45,477 nucleotides of DNA, taken from the NCBI RefSeq assembly GCF_024448935.1, contig NZ_JAMOIE010000034.1, positions 1 to 45,477 on the forward strand. The letters run 5' to 3'. Source of the DNA: Stutzerimonas stutzeri (GTDB lineage: Bacteria > Pseudomonadota > Gammaproteobacteria > Pseudomonadales > Pseudomonadaceae). Under the pieces are notes generated by a model. That model was not told the origin of the DNA. It ran no database searches and saw nothing but the letters and a program-made list of their open reading frames with translations. Shown here in pieces: positions 1 through 7,466 of this stretch; the first letter of the stretch is position 1, and the number at the start of each line of letters is the position of its first letter. The position numbers were made by a program, and so were the translations under genes.

Positions 1-46
1 GGGTTCCGGCGATTCCATCCTACGAAAAGCGATCGCCATACCGCGT

Positions 47-328
47 TTACCTGTACTCACACAAATAGGCAGTCGCCTCGGCCACCTTCAGCTGAAACGT
101 GCTATTGGCCGGCACGGTGAACTGGCTGCCAGCGCCGAAGGTTTGGTAGTTTTCGCTGCCCGGCAGTTTCACGTCGAGGCTGCCGGCGACTACGTGCATG
201 ACTTCCAACTGGTTGGTGCCGAACTCAAATTCGCCAGGCGCCATGACGCCGATGGTGGCGGGGCCAGCTGCCATGTCGAAGGCGATGGATTTGACGGTGC
301 CGTCGAAGTACTCGTTGACCTTGAACAT
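47..328 (-). CDS. ppnP: Pyrimidine/purine nucleoside phosphorylase PpnP (DUF1255)
   Basis: The 93-residue product matches the small PpnP/DUF1255 family, single-domain cupins that phosphorolyse purine and pyrimidine nucleosides to the free base and (deoxy)ribose 1-phosphate in the cytoplasm. It begins [14 protein letters not shown] and carries the family segment PGEFEFGT, followed by a beta-rich cupin with [12 protein letters not shown] near the C-terminus. An in-frame extension upstream is possible, but the Met before FKVNEYF is the usual family start and gives the usual length. The gene is divergent from the downstream cysteine-cluster gene, about 108 bp apart. Family identity is firm by recognition; activity is inferred from the family. 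Confidence 0.93.
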   Translation of the reverse strand: MFKVNEYFDGTVKSIAFDMAAGPATIGVMAPGEFEFGTNQLEVMHVVAGSLDVKLPGSENYQTFGAGSQFTVPANSTFQLKVAEATAYLCEYR

Positions 329-436
329 GCGGAAATCTCTAAGGGTGGGGAAAGGGCGGCCAGTATGCCGAAGCCGCTGGACGCCGTCATCAGAACGCAT
401 TGCGGCAAACCATGCTGCCTCATTTTGGATCGTGAA

Positions 437-688
437 ATGAATTGCCGTCCCGGTTGCGGAGCCTGCTGTATTGCCCCCTCTATCAGTTCGCCAATCCCTG
501 GCATGCCGTTTGGCAAACCGGCGGGCGAGCGGTGCGTGCATCTTTCAGAGAGCAATCGGTGCGGGCTGTTTGGGCTTCCGTCCCGTCCGGCTGTTTGCGC
601 CGCGTTCGACGCCGATCAAGAAGCGTGCGGAGTGAGCCGTGAAGATGCGCTTCGATTGCTCGGGTGGTTGGAGCAAGCGACGGCCTGA
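437..688 (+). CDS. YkgJ-family cysteine cluster protein
   Basis: This small protein of 83 residues opens with [11 protein letters not shown] (C-x3-C-x2-CC) followed by the [10 protein letters not shown] segment and further cysteines at RCVHL, NRCGLF and AVC. That pattern defines the YkgJ / UPF0153 cysteine-cluster family, thought to bind zinc or an Fe-S cluster; its role is unknown. The frame is open well upstream, but the Met just before NCRPGC is the normal family start and the extension shows no family features. It is convergent with the nuoN-like gene, and a weak hairpin lies between the stops. Family call is confident; function is not. Confidence 0.85.
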   Translation: MNCRPGCGACCIAPSISSPIPGMPFGKPAGERCVHLSESNRCGLFGLPSRPAVCAAFDADQEACGVSREDALRLLGWLEQATA

Positions 689-693
689 GCTGG

Positions 694-722
694 CCTACCT
701 CCGGCCCGCCTGGGTGGGTAGG
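694..722. terminator. Weak hairpin between convergent genes
   Basis: CCTACC and GGTAGG arms enclose an inner CCC-GCCT-GGG hairpin in the 86-bp gap between the cysteine-cluster gene and nuoN. It has internal bulges and no T-run, so terminator function is only a possibility. Confidence 0.25.
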
Positions 723-774
723 TGCCGTACTGCAGCGCAATCGGCCTGATTGTTACGCTGCGCGCGTTGCCCGC

Positions 775-2184
775 CTAGCTGGCGAAGCTACCGACGTTCT
801 GCAGGGCGTCAACCAGCAGCTCCACAGCGAGCCCGGCGGCCAACAGCAACGCACCGCTGAGCCAGACCAGCGCATTGGTCGCACGCCCGAGCCGATGCAC
901 TGCGCCGTCAGGCTGCCCGAAGACCACGGTCCCGGCCACTCGCAAGTAATAGAACAGCGAGACGGCGGTATTCAGCGCGGCGACCACCGCCAGCCAGCCG
1001 AGGCCGCCTTCCAGCGTGGTTCGGTAGAGCATGAACTTGCCAAAGAAGCCGATCAGCGGGGGGATGCCCACCAGCGACAGCAGCGCCAGGATCAACACCA
1101 GCGCTGGCCCCGGCGCTGACCGAGCGAGGCCAGCATAGTCCTTCAAGGTTGTGCGCCCGCGCAGCTCGATCACGACACTGAAGGCGGCCAGGTTCGCGAT
1201 GGCATAGGTCGCCAGGAACAGCAGCAGCGAGGTGCGCGCGTCGGGGCTGGTCGGCATGACCGCAACCGCCATGAGCGCGAAGCCGGACTGCGCCACCGCC
1301 GACCAGCCCAGCAGGCGCCGGACGTCCTGCTGCCACAACGCGGCCAGGTTGCCCAGGGTCATGGTGACCGCGGCGAGCAGGGCGATCAGAAGCGTCGGGT
1401 GATGCGGTGCGGGCAACAGGGCCAGGAACCGCGCCAATGCGATCGCCGCGCCCACCTTGGGCACGACGGTGAGAAAGGCCGCCGCCGGGGCGGGCGATGC
1501 CTGGGCCACGTCAGGCATCCAGGCGTGGGCGGGAAAGGCCGCCAGCTTGAAGCTCAGCCCGACCACGATGCAGCCGGTGGCGGTCAGTAGCGCCAGCCCG
1601 TCGACGCCTTGTGCCAGGCGGGCCGAGATTTCCGGGTACCCGGTGCTGCCGGTCAGGCCGAACAGCCAGACCACGCCGATGCACAGCAGGGTGTTGGTCA
1701 GCGCGGCGACGAGGAAGTACTTCATCCCCGCCTCCAGGGCCGGAGCGAAGCCACGGTGAAATGCTGCCAGCGGATAACTGGCGGCAGAGGACAACAGCAT
1801 GCCGACCACCAGCTCCATCGTGTCGCTGGCCGAGGCGAGCATGATCACGCCGAGCAGGGCGAACAGCAGCAGGGCGTAGAACTCGCCATGGCGGTGATCG
1901 GTGGCGAACCAGCCGGGCGACAGGGCCACCACCACGGCGCCGGCCGCAAGCATGATCAGCTTGGCTGCGATCGCTGGCTCGTCCAGCGCCCAGACGCCGG
2001 AGAAGGTCAGCCGCGCGGGGCCGCCCCACTGCATCAGCGCTGAAGCGGCCGAACAGGCGATTGCCAGCAGCGCCAGCAGCGCCATCCATCCCAGGCGCTG
2101 CTGGGGCAGAAACGATGAGGTGAGCACGATCGCCACCGCGCCCAGCAGCAGGCAGATTTCCGGCAGCAGGTCGCCGACGGGCAT
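775..2184 (-). CDS. nuoN: Complex I-like membrane subunit NuoN
   Basis: A 469-residue polytopic protein of the NuoN/MrpD antiporter-like family, the last gene of the Fdh/complex I-like operon. The broken-helix lysine is in SFKLAAFPAHAWMPDV, a second lysine in VPKVG, and the C-terminal half-channel lysine in GFFGKFMLY. The TM5 glutamate that usually precedes LLSLP is missing: aligning from the conserved Asp gives Leu130 at that place, with a nearby Glu124 four residues after the Asp. The start ATG overlaps the nuoM stop (ATGA), indicating translational coupling. By homology it would carry one proton channel of the membrane arm; loss of the TM5 acid raises doubt about that channel. Confidence 0.9.
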   Translation of the reverse strand: MPVGDLLPEICLLLGAVAIVLTSSFLPQQRLGWMALLALLAIACSAASALMQWGGPARLTFSGVWALDEPAIAAKLIMLAAGAVVVALSPGWFATDHRHGEFYALLLFALLGVIMLASASDTMELVVGMLLSSAASYPLAAFHRGFAPALEAGMKYFLVAALTNTLLCIGVVWLFGLTGSTGYPEISARLAQGVDGLALLTATGCIVVGLSFKLAAFPAHAWMPDVAQASPAPAAAFLTVVPKVGAAIALARFLALLPAPHHPTLLIALLAAVTMTLGNLAALWQQDVRRLLGWSAVAQSGFALMAVAVMPTSPDARTSLLLFLATYAIANLAAFSVVIELRGRTTLKDYAGLARSAPGPALVLILALLSLVGIPPLIGFFGKFMLYRTTLEGGLGWLAVVAALNTAVSLFYYLRVAGTVVFGQPDGAVHRLGRATNALVWLSGALLLAAGLAVELLVDALQNVGSFAS

Positions 2185-3671
2185 CAGCGCGCGCCCACCA
2201 GCCAGCCCGCGCTGGCTTCGATGATGCCAAGCAGGAATTGCGGGGCGATACCAATGACCACAAACGCCGCCGCCAGCGCGCCGAGCACCAGTTTTTCCCG
2301 GCCAGCGAGATCGCTAAAGCCGCTCCATTGCTCCGGCAGCTCGCCGAAGAACAGCTGTTGCAGGGTCAGCAGGAACAGCGCGGCGGTGATCAGGATGCCA
2401 AAGATGCCGATGACCGCCAGCCACGGATAAACCGAGAAGGTGCCGGCAAACACGTGGAATTCGGCGACGAAACCGGCCAGTCCCGGCAGCCCGAGGCTGG
2501 CGAAGGCGGCGAGCACCGTAAAGCCGGTGAGCAGCGGTGCCCGCTTGGCCAGCCCGCCGAACCGGGCCATCTCGTATTCGCCGGTGCGCTGCCAGAACGA
2601 CCCGCAGATCAGGAACAGGCTGCCGGTGATCAGCCCGTGCGCGACCATTTCCACGGTGGCGCCCACCAGCGCCAGTTGCCGTGCCGCTTCGCTGCCGCTG
2701 AGCAGCGCGCCGGCCACTGCAATGCCCAGTACCGTGTAGCCCATGTGGTTGATCGAGGTGTAGGCGATCCGCCGCTTCAGGTTGCGCTGGCCCAGCGCCA
2801 CCGAGGCGCCGTAGAGGATCGAGATCACCGCCACCAGCGCGATCACCCAGGCGTAGGCGGCAAAGGTCTCGCGCATCATCGCGAAAGGGATGCGCAGCAT
2901 GCCGAAGGTGCCCATCTTCAGCAGCACGCCGGCGAGGATGGCCGAGGCCGGCGCCGGCGCATCGACGTGTGCCTGCGGCAACCAGGTGTGAAAGGGCACC
3001 AGCGGCGTCTTGATTGCCAGGCCGATCATCAGCCCCAGGAACACCAGCCCCGCCGGAATGGCCGAGCCGACCATGGGCTGTTCGGCGATCAGCACGCGCA
3101 TGTCGAAGCTGTGCGGTGTCACCGACAGATACAGCCCGATAAAAGCCAGCAACATCAGCAACGAGCCGCAGAAGGTATAGAGAAAGAACTTCAGCGCCGA
3201 ACGCTGGCGATCGCCATGGCCCCAACGGCCGATGAGAAAGAACATGCCCACCAGCGACAGATCGAAGAACACATAGAACAGCAACAAATCGAGGGCGAGG
3301 AAGACGCCCAGCGACACGCCCTGGAGGAACAGCATCCAGGCGTAGTAGGGCCCGGCGCGATGCTGGGTGTCGACCGGATACATGATGCTGGCGACGAACA
3401 CCAGCGCGCTCATGCTCGCCACGGCCAGGGCGATCCCATCCACGCCCAGCCGCCAGGCCATGCCCAGGCCGGGCACCCAGGGCACTTCCTCCACCAGCTG
3501 GAACAGTTCACCGCCCGGCGTGAAGCGTCGCCAGGCAAGCACCAGGCACAGCAGCGACAGCAGCGCGACGGCGGTGGCGAACCGGCGCGCGGCGGCCTCG
3601 CGCCAGCGCGGGATGACGGCGAGAGTCAGCGCGCCCGCCAGGGGCAGGCCGATGGCGGCGGTAAGGATCAA
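2184..3671 (-). CDS. nuoM: Complex I-like membrane subunit NuoM
   Basis: A 495-residue NuoM-type antiporter-like subunit, close to the usual length. It shows the lysine motif AIKTPLVPFHTWLPQAH, ILAGVLLKMG, the histidine in MVAHGLITGSLF, and the C-terminal glutamate in GFVAEFHVFAG. The TM5 position that is almost always Glu (FWELMLVPM type) is Asp137 here (VFFDLSLVGM). I chose the TTG start that overlaps the nuoL stop (TTGA), because the reading frame upstream of it is antisense-like and not family-like. Its place between nuoL and nuoN matches standard nuo order. Role inferred: one of three proton-translocating channels of the membrane arm. Confidence 0.9.
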   Translation of the reverse strand: MILTAAIGLPLAGALTLAVIPRWREAAARRFATAVALLSLLCLVLAWRRFTPGGELFQLVEEVPWVPGLGMAWRLGVDGIALAVASMSALVFVASIMYPVDTQHRAGPYYAWMLFLQGVSLGVFLALDLLLFYVFFDLSLVGMFFLIGRWGHGDRQRSALKFFLYTFCGSLLMLLAFIGLYLSVTPHSFDMRVLIAEQPMVGSAIPAGLVFLGLMIGLAIKTPLVPFHTWLPQAHVDAPAPASAILAGVLLKMGTFGMLRIPFAMMRETFAAYAWVIALVAVISILYGASVALGQRNLKRRIAYTSINHMGYTVLGIAVAGALLSGSEAARQLALVGATVEMVAHGLITGSLFLICGSFWQRTGEYEMARFGGLAKRAPLLTGFTVLAAFASLGLPGLAGFVAEFHVFAGTFSVYPWLAVIGIFGILITAALFLLTLQQLFFGELPEQWSGFSDLAGREKLVLGALAAAFVVIGIAPQFLLGIIEASAGWLVGAR

Positions 3672-5602
3672 GGCAGGTCTCCCATGGCGAGGACCACCAA
3701 CACCGCCGCCAGGCCGGCGGCGATGGCGGTGTAGTAGTGGTGCATCTGGCCGCTCTGCAGTTGACGCGCTTTTTCCCCGAGCCAGCCGGTGAATCGCGCA
3801 AGCCACATGGCGCAGCCGTCGAACAGCGCTTCGCCGTTGCGATCGCCGGTGCGTGCCAGCCAGTTGCCGAAGCGGGCGGTCAGGCGGATGCCGCCATCCA
3901 CGGCGCGGTCATCGAAGCGCCCCAGCGCCGCGGCAAGGTTGGTGTAGCCCGCGATCCGCTGGAGGCCGGCGTCCACTACGTGATCGTCAAAGCGCGCCAA
4001 CGCGCAGCTGGCATTCATCAACCCACTGGCAGCGCGCGAGGCCAACGCCGGAATCCCCAGCCAGTCGCTGGCCGTGGCGTGGCGAGGATTGTCTTCGTCG
4101 CGGTTGCCCCATTGCCGCGCCAGCGCCAGGGCGGCGAGCAGGATGCCCAGCGCCACGAAGGCCAACGACAGCAGGGTTTCCCAGGTCTTTCCCGGCGGCA
4201 GCACGAAGCCCAAGGACTCGGCGATCGCTTTGCCCAGGCCTGGCCACCAGAGCAGCGCCAGGCCCAGCGTGCCCAAGGCCAGAAAATAAAGCGCCAGGCG
4301 TTCGGCGACGCTATGCCGGGACCGGCCCGGCCGATCACCGGCGGGCCCGCCCGGGCCGAACGCCAGCCATTGGAAACGGGTCGCATAGAGCGCGCTGAGC
4401 GCGCCGGCCAGCAGGGCGATGAGCAGGATCCCCGGGCCGCGATCGCCACTGGCGGCGATCAGCTGCTCCTTGCTCCAGGCACCGCCCGATGGCGGCACGC
4501 CGGCCAGCGCCAGGCTGCAGGCCAGCGCGGCCAGGGCGACACCGGGCAGCTGGCGGCCCAGGCGCATTGTGCCCAACGCATAGCTGCCGACCTGGTGCTC
4601 GGCGATGCCGGCGGCAAGAAACAGCCCGGCCTTGAAAAACGCATGGGTGACGAAATGCAGCAGCGCAGCCCCGGGAAAGCCGGCGCCCACCGCCAGCCAC
4701 ATCAAGCCGTAATGGGCCGAGGTCGAGGCGGCCAGCAACTTTTTCGCGTGGCCCTGCAGGCTGGCAACGATGCCGCCGCAGATGGCGGTCGCCAATCCCA
4801 ACGCCATGGCCACGGGCGCGAACCAGGCGACGCCATCCAGCACCGGGTGCAGGCGGATGATCAGGTAGACGCCGGCTGCGACCATGGTTGCCGCATGCAG
4901 CAGCGCAGAAACCGGCGCCGGGCCGGACATGGCGGCAAACAGCCAGGGCGAGAAGGGCAACTGTGCGGACTTGGCGGCGCACGCCAGCACGATGCCGCCG
5001 ACGAACACCTGCAAGGGCATGCCATCGAGTTGCCCAAGGCCGGCGAAATCGAACGAGGCGGTTCCGGCAAAGGCGGCGCCGGCGGCGAGGTACAGACCGA
5101 GATCACCGAAGCGGGTTACGAGGAAAGCCCAGGCCGCGTCGCGCACCGAACGCTCGCTCGGCCAGTGATGGGCGATCAGCGCCCAGGACAGCGCGCCAAC
5201 CAGCTCCCAGGCGATCAGCAGGGTGAGCAGATCGCTTGCCAACACCAGCAACTGCATGGCGCCAACGAAGGCCAGCAGCAGGGCGATCAGCCGCGCCAGC
5301 GAATGCCCGGAAGACGCCTGCGCTTCGTGATAGGCGCTGTACAGCACGATCGGCGCGGCGACAAGCGGCACCACCAGCGCGAACACCGCACTGGCGGCCG
5401 TGATGCCCACGCCCAGCCCGACCTGTGCGCTCCAGCGGTAGCTGCCGCTCCAGTCGCCCAGCACCGCGGCCAGCGCAAGCAGGAAAGTCGCCGCGACGAT
5501 GGCGGCGCCGACCCAGCCCAGCACTGCCGCGCCACCGCGCCGCAGCAGCCCGTAAAGCACCGGCGCGGCCAGCAGGGGGAGCAGCGGGACGAGCCAGAGC
5601 AT
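3668..5602 (-). CDS. nuoL: Complex I-like membrane subunit NuoL
   Basis: A 644-residue NuoL/MrpA-type antiporter-like subunit. The TM5 glutamate (LLIAWELVGALSW), the broken-helix lysine (AAKSAQLPFSPWL), the segment GPAPVSALLHAATM, the HAFFKAGLFLAAG lysine and WSKEQLIAA are all present, so the full set of family charged residues is kept. The C-terminal part, where the long lateral helix lies in complex I, contains repeated RFDDxxVD-type segments and ends SGQMHHYYTAIAAG followed by a last membrane helix. The start ATG overlaps the nuoK stop. Of the three antiporter-like subunits in the operon this is the one with an intact canonical channel. Confidence 0.92.
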   Translation of the reverse strand: MLWLVPLLPLLAAPVLYGLLRRGGAAVLGWVGAAIVAATFLLALAAVLGDWSGSYRWSAQVGLGVGITAASAVFALVVPLVAAPIVLYSAYHEAQASSGHSLARLIALLLAFVGAMQLLVLASDLLTLLIAWELVGALSWALIAHHWPSERSVRDAAWAFLVTRFGDLGLYLAAGAAFAGTASFDFAGLGQLDGMPLQVFVGGIVLACAAKSAQLPFSPWLFAAMSGPAPVSALLHAATMVAAGVYLIIRLHPVLDGVAWFAPVAMALGLATAICGGIVASLQGHAKKLLAASTSAHYGLMWLAVGAGFPGAALLHFVTHAFFKAGLFLAAGIAEHQVGSYALGTMRLGRQLPGVALAALACSLALAGVPPSGGAWSKEQLIAASGDRGPGILLIALLAGALSALYATRFQWLAFGPGGPAGDRPGRSRHSVAERLALYFLALGTLGLALLWWPGLGKAIAESLGFVLPPGKTWETLLSLAFVALGILLAALALARQWGNRDEDNPRHATASDWLGIPALASRAASGLMNASCALARFDDHVVDAGLQRIAGYTNLAAALGRFDDRAVDGGIRLTARFGNWLARTGDRNGEALFDGCAMWLARFTGWLGEKARQLQSGQMHHYYTAIAAGLAAVLVVLAMGDLP

Positions 5603-5907
5603 CAGTGTTTCAGCCCGTCCAGCGCTTCGGTGGTGTCGGCCTGCCTGGCCCGGTAGACGGCCACCACCAGGGCGAAGCCCATGGCCATCTCGATCGCCAT
5701 CACCGCCATCACGATGATGGTCAGCAACTGGCCCTCGGGCACGCCGCCGCCCACCATGGCCCAGAACGCCACTGCAGCGAGCATCACCCCATTGAGGATC
5801 AGCTCCAGGCCCATCATCAGCATGACGAAGGATTGTTGCGACAGCGCGCCATAGACGCCGATGCCGATCAGGCCGGCGGCAAGCAGCAGCAGGGTGGTCA
5901 GGGTCAT
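5602..5907 (-). CDS. nuoK: Complex I-like membrane subunit NuoK
   Basis: A 101-residue, three-helix protein of the NuoK/MrpC family. Both membrane glutamates that matter in this family are present: one in MMGLELILNGVML and one in AIEMAMGFALVV. The GGGSRIP-like loop is replaced by GGGVPEGQ. A strong GGGAGG ribosome-binding site sits about 8 nt before the ATG in the short gap after nuoJ, and the stop overlaps nuoL. In complex I this subunit is part of the E-channel that passes conformational change to the antiporter-like subunits, and its key residues suggest that function is retained. Confidence 0.93.
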   Translation of the reverse strand: MTLTTLLLLAAGLIGIGVYGALSQQSFVMLMMGLELILNGVMLAAVAFWAMVGGGVPEGQLLTIIVMAVMAIEMAMGFALVVAVYRARQADTTEALDGLKH

Positions 5908-5928
5908 CGACGATCCTCCCGCCAGGGG

Positions 5929-6543
5929 TCAGTGGTGATGGGCATGGCTGTGGCCTCCTTCGTCGTCGTCATCCTCTTTGGGCGGCATGCCGGCCGGTTC
6001 GCCGCCAGGAGTCAGGCCCGGCGGCATCGAGCCTTCGGACGATGCGCCATAACGACCGCGGTGGCTGGACAGCACCACCACACCGATCATGGTCGCCAGC
6101 AGTACCAGGCCGGCGGACTCGAACACCAGCATCGAGGGGCCGAGCATTTCTGCGCCCAGGGAATGCACCGGGTCCAGATCGGCAGGTGCCGGTGTGCCGG
6201 CGAAATCGGAGAAGAAGGCAACCGCGCCCAGGATCAGAAAGGCCGCCACGCCGGCAGCGATGGCGATGCGCGGCTGGTGCACCATGTTCATCGGGTTCAG
6301 GCCGGCAGGGTTCATCATGAACATGACCATGAACAGCGCCATCACGGTCATTTCCACCGCCATCATGAACCACAGCGCCACGCCCAGATATTCGGCGGCC
6401 AGCAGCAACATGATCACCCCGACCGCAATGAACGACGCCAGCAACAGGAACGAGGCGCGAATCATCGAGTCGGTGCAGAACACGCGCCAGGCGGCCAGCA
6501 GCGCCACCGCTGCACATATGAAGAACACGCTATCGACAAGCAT
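5929..6543 (-). CDS. nuoJ: Complex I-like membrane subunit NuoJ with acidic/His-rich tail
   Basis: A 204-residue NuoJ-type subunit with five predicted membrane helices. The family TM3 region is recognisable as LAAEYLGVALWFMMAVEMTVMALFM, here written only to show its position near residues 50-75. The start ATG overlaps the nuoH stop (ATGA); an upstream in-frame Met would lie inside nuoH. The C-terminal tail is unusual: after a Gly/Pro/Met-rich stretch it ends KEDDDDEGG and then HSHAHHH, a likely metal-binding or protease-sensitive extension not typical of NuoJ. Role by homology: membrane arm subunit between NuoH and NuoK. Confidence 0.9.
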   Translation of the reverse strand: MLVDSVFFICAAVALLAAWRVFCTDSMIRASFLLLASFIAVGVIMLLLAAEYLGVALWFMMAVEMTVMALFMVMFMMNPAGLNPMNMVHQPRIAIAAGVAAFLILGAVAFFSDFAGTPAPADLDPVHSLGAEMLGPSMLVFESAGLVLLATMIGVVVLSSHRGRYGASSEGSMPPGLTPGGEPAGMPPKEDDDDEGGHSHAHHH

Positions 6544-7466
6544 CAGCGCAGCGCCTCCACGCCAGCCCAGAGCAGGTCCACGAACGACAGCGGCAGGAAC
6601 AGCAGCCACGCCAGGGTGACCAGGCGCTCAGGCCAGACGCGCGCCAGCGATCGCCCGAGCCAGAGCAGCAGCGCCATCACCGCCAGGGTTTTCAGGACCA
6701 GCCACACTGGGCCGGGCAGCCAGGGGCCCAGCCAGCCGCCGAGAAAAGCAGTGGCCGCCATGGTGCTGAAGGCCACCAGCATCGCCCGTCGCGCCCATTG
6801 CCAGACCAGCCGCGACGGGCCGCTGATTTCGGCCTCGGTGCCGCCGGCCAGATCGGCCGAATCGGCCAGATTCAGCGGGCCCCAGAAGCTCACGCCCAGG
6901 CCGACGATGACAAACAGCGGCAGCCCCAGCGGTTGGCGGATCACATTCCACAGCTCGCGCTGCGACTCGACCACGGCCGATGCCCGCAGCGACTCGGCCG
7001 GCAGTGCCACGCCGATCAGCACGAACATGCTGATCAGGATGTAGGACAGCCCCAGCGCCACGTAGCGATAGGCGCCGATCAGCGGCAGCAGGGCGTTGGC
7101 CGACCAGCCATGCAGAAAGATCACCACCGTGGCCAGCGCCTCCACCGCGCCCCACAGCACCAGCCCGGTGCTGATGTCCGTCGGGATCAGCGTGGCCGAC
7201 CAGGGCACCACGGCCAGCCCGGCTGCGGCCAGCGCGAGATAGGCCGCCGGTGCCAGCTGCCAGTTGAGGCTGTCCGGTCGCTCGGTGTGGTTGCGCGATT
7301 GCAGGAACAGCCATGCGCCGTGCTGCAGCGGTGCCAGCCAGGGATTGGCGACGGCACGGCGCTCGATGCCGGCGGCGATGGCGCGGTCGATCACCGCCAG
7401 CAGATAGGGACCGAGCACCAGCGTCAGGCACACGAGCAACAGGGGCAGGAACACCTCGTTCAGCAT
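6543..7466 (-). CDS. nuoH: Complex I-like membrane subunit NuoH (diverged)
   Basis: A 307-residue polytopic protein occupying the NuoH position and length. Landmarks are degenerate: HGWSANALLPLIGAYRYVALGLSYIL corresponds to the GWSSNxKYALLGxxRxxAQxISYE region but lacks its closing glutamate, and WGPLNLADSADLAGG stands where NuoH has the glutamate-rich PFDLPEAExEL loop that lines the quinone pocket. The start ATG overlaps the end of the NuoB/D-like gene by 7 nt. It probably still anchors the peripheral module to the antiporter-like subunits, but loss of acidic residues argues against normal quinone chemistry at this site. Confidence 0.85.
   Translation of the reverse strand: MLNEVFLPLLLVCLTLVLGPYLLAVIDRAIAAGIERRAVANPWLAPLQHGAWLFLQSRNHTERPDSLNWQLAPAAYLALAAAGLAVVPWSATLIPTDISTGLVLWGAVEALATVVIFLHGWSANALLPLIGAYRYVALGLSYILISMFVLIGVALPAESLRASAVVESQRELWNVIRQPLGLPLFVIVGLGVSFWGPLNLADSADLAGGTEAEISGPSRLVWQWARRAMLVAFSTMAATAFLGGWLGPWLPGPVWLVLKTLAVMALLLWLGRSLARVWPERLVTLAWLLFLPLSFVDLLWAGVEALR

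Noticed and set aside
775..5602. Mrp-type Na+/H+ antiporter or Hyf/Hyc hydrogenase operon
   Set aside because: No MrpE/F/G genes and no NiFe hydrogenase cysteines occur, while NuoA, H and J homologues are present.
2238..5656. Two long plus-strand frames opposite nuoM and nuoL
   Set aside because: Gln/Arg/His/Gly-rich shadow translations without domain features; the minus strand holds the conserved membrane subunits.
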